Assembly: GCF_041146395.1 (NCBI RefSeq)
Contig: NC_090999.1
Coordinates: 70,499,001-70,563,000, forward strand
DNA from: Eulemur rufifrons
Taxonomy: Eukaryota; Chordata; Mammalia; Primates; Lemuridae
Reading direction: 5' to 3'
Length of the DNA stretch: 64,000 bases
A model generated the notes under the pieces. It worked only from the letters and a program-made list of their open reading frames with translations, searched no databases and had not been told where the DNA came from. Below, one piece after another: positions 60,601-64,000 of this stretch; within the stretch, counting starts at the first letter, position 1; every line of letters starts with the position of its first letter. The translations under genes and the position numbers were made by a program.

Positions 60601-62335
60601 ACTGAAATTTAAAATACAATACTATTTACAATCACTCAAAAAACCCAAAAGAGACATCTAATGAAAAGTGCATAATTTATATGTGAAAACTACAAAACAT
60701 TGATGAAAGAAATTAAAGAAGATCTAAATAAACAAAGATATATATATATGTATATATGTTCATGGATTGGAGGACTCAAAATAGTAAAGATGTCAATTCT
60801 TCCCCAATTAATATGCAGTTTAATGCAATTCCTATCAAAATCCTATTAAGATATTTTACAGATATACACAAGATTATTTTAACATTTGTATGAAAATGAA
60901 AAGGGAATTAGAGTAGTCAGTAAATTTTTAAAAATAAGAATAAAGTGGAAGGAATCAGTCTATCACATATCACAACTTATATAGCTACATTAATTAAGAT
61001 TGTGATATTGGTGGAGAACACACAGAGATCAATGGAACAGAACAGAAATCTTGAAATAGATCCATACATATTTGCCCAGCTGATTTTTGACAAAGCTACA
61101 AAAGCTATTCAATGGTGGAAGGAAAGCCTTTTCACAAAACGGTGCTGGAGCAAATGGACACCTATAGGAAAAATTAACCTTGATCTAAACCTCATATCCT
61201 ATATAAAAATTAACTCAAAATGTATAAAAGACTTAAATGTAAAATAGAAAACTCTAAAACTTTTTGAAAAAAACAATAGTAGAACATTTTCGGGATCTAA
61301 GGCTAGGCAAAGAGTTCTTAGACTTGACAACAAAAGCATAATCCATAAAAGGAAAAATTGATAAATTAGACTTCCTCAAAATTAAAAACTTTTGCTCTGT
61401 GAAAGACCCTGTTAAAAGGATAAAAAGACAAGCTACAGACAGACTGGATGAAAATATTTGCCAACTACCCTGTGACAAAGACTTAGTACTTAAAATACCT
61501 AAATAGCTCTCAAAACTCAATAGTGAAAAACAAACAATCCAGTTAGAAAATGGGCAAAAGACATGAAAAGATATTTCACCAAGGAGGATATACAGATGGC
61601 AAATTAGCACATACAAAGATGCTCAATATCATCAGCCATTAGGGAAATGCAAATTAAAACACAAGGAGATTTCACTACACACCTATCAGACTAGCTAAAA
61701 TAAAAAATAATGATAATACCTAATGCTGGCAAGGATGCAGATAAACTAGATCACTCATATTGCTGATGGGAATATAAAATGGTAGGGCAACTCTGAAAAA
61801 GTTTGGCAGTTTCTCAAAAAAATTAAACACAGAATTATCATATGGCTCAGCTATTTTACTTCTTGGCCATCTCCCTCAGGGAAATGAAAACTAAAACTAT
61901 GCTCACACAAAATTCTGTACACAGATATTCATAGTTTTATTTGTAATAATCAAAAACTGGGAACAAATTAGATGTCCTTTAACAGGAAAATGATTAAACA
62001 AACCATGGTACATCTATGCTATGGAATACTAATTGGCAATACTAATAGAAAAGAGCTAACAATTGATAAACATAACAACGTGATGAATATTCAGAGAATT
62101 ACGCAGAGTGAAAAAAGCTAATTCTATATGCCTGTGTAATTACTGAAATATAGTAAAATATTTAAACATAAAAATGTTTATCATGAGATGATTTATAATA
62201 AAAGTGTTTAATGTAAATATTCAACTCTATGAGAAGTATGTGGGTGTGAGTGTGTGCATAAATGCGTGTGAATGACTGTGTAACACAATTATTTGACTAT
62301 TTGTGAATACACATGTGAATGTGTATATACATTAA
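57620..62335 (+). repeat. Old L1M-type element, antisense to SLCO4C1
   Basis: A GC-richer 5' region lies at about 57620-58160. ORF2-derived sequence runs from about 58200 to 61950, with many stops and a decayed reverse-transcriptase region near 60430-60480. Nothing is open beyond about 120 codons. The 3' part becomes AT-rich and ends near 62190-62335, just before an Alu. It lies in intron 2 and is much more diverged than the L1s at 55328 and 56463. Confidence 0.75.
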
Positions 62336-62342
62336 AAAAGAC

Positions 62343-64000
<1,658 letters not shown>

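Overview
This is a primate genomic window, most likely from a lemur (Strepsirrhini). Four young Alu elements carry an expanded AT-rich linker between the two arms (an 'aattatatgg' block followed by an AT run), a form I associate with lemur Alus. They sit beside older FLAM and AluJ-like copies, MaLR LTRs, Tigger transposons and many L1s. Nothing in the window is bacterial or viral in organisation. The species itself is not determined.

The one real protein-coding gene is the 3' part of SLCO4C1 (organic anion transporter OATP4C1), on the minus strand. Eleven consecutive coding exons run from 52489 down to the stop codon at 13353. By my memory of the human gene they are exons 3 to 13 of 13; exons 1-2 and the promoter lie beyond the right edge. 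All eleven exons are open, every junction keeps the reading frame, and together they give 1,574 coding bases (523 complete codons plus stop). The gene therefore looks functional. The protein is a 12-span membrane transporter with the OATP signature at the start of TM6 and a Kazal-like cysteine-rich loop between TM9 and TM10.

Layout. 1-4790: intergenic patchwork of old LTR-type fragments and one Alu monomer. 4795-9645: an old minus-strand L1, a MaLR-like LTR, and an L1ME 3' end split by a second MaLR-like LTR. About 10405-13352: candidate SLCO4C1 3' UTR, with a short L1 tail embedded. 13353-17157: exons 13-11. 17390-21450: an antisense L1 carrying an Alu, a Tigger transposon that itself carries a processed pseudogene, and a second Alu. 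22559-22749: exon 10, followed upstream by a young-looking L1. 26902-27055: exon 9, with MER20-like, MIR and L2-like remnants and a nearly complete Tigger1 (30288-32421) upstream. 34074-38670: antisense L1 with an AluJ. 38825-44848: exons 8 to 4 in a compact group. 45530-50710: sense-oriented L1 with a GC-rich 5' region. 52304-52489: exon 3. 52490-64000: part of intron 2, with Alus, two inverted recent L1 copies and an old L1.

I found no undescribed multi-gene system. The points most worth a second look are a probable GC-AG intron after exon 4, a long CA tract just inside the exon 6 donor, a deep nest of transposons with a processed pseudogene at its core, a pair of near-identical inverted L1 3' ends, and two clean local tandem duplications.
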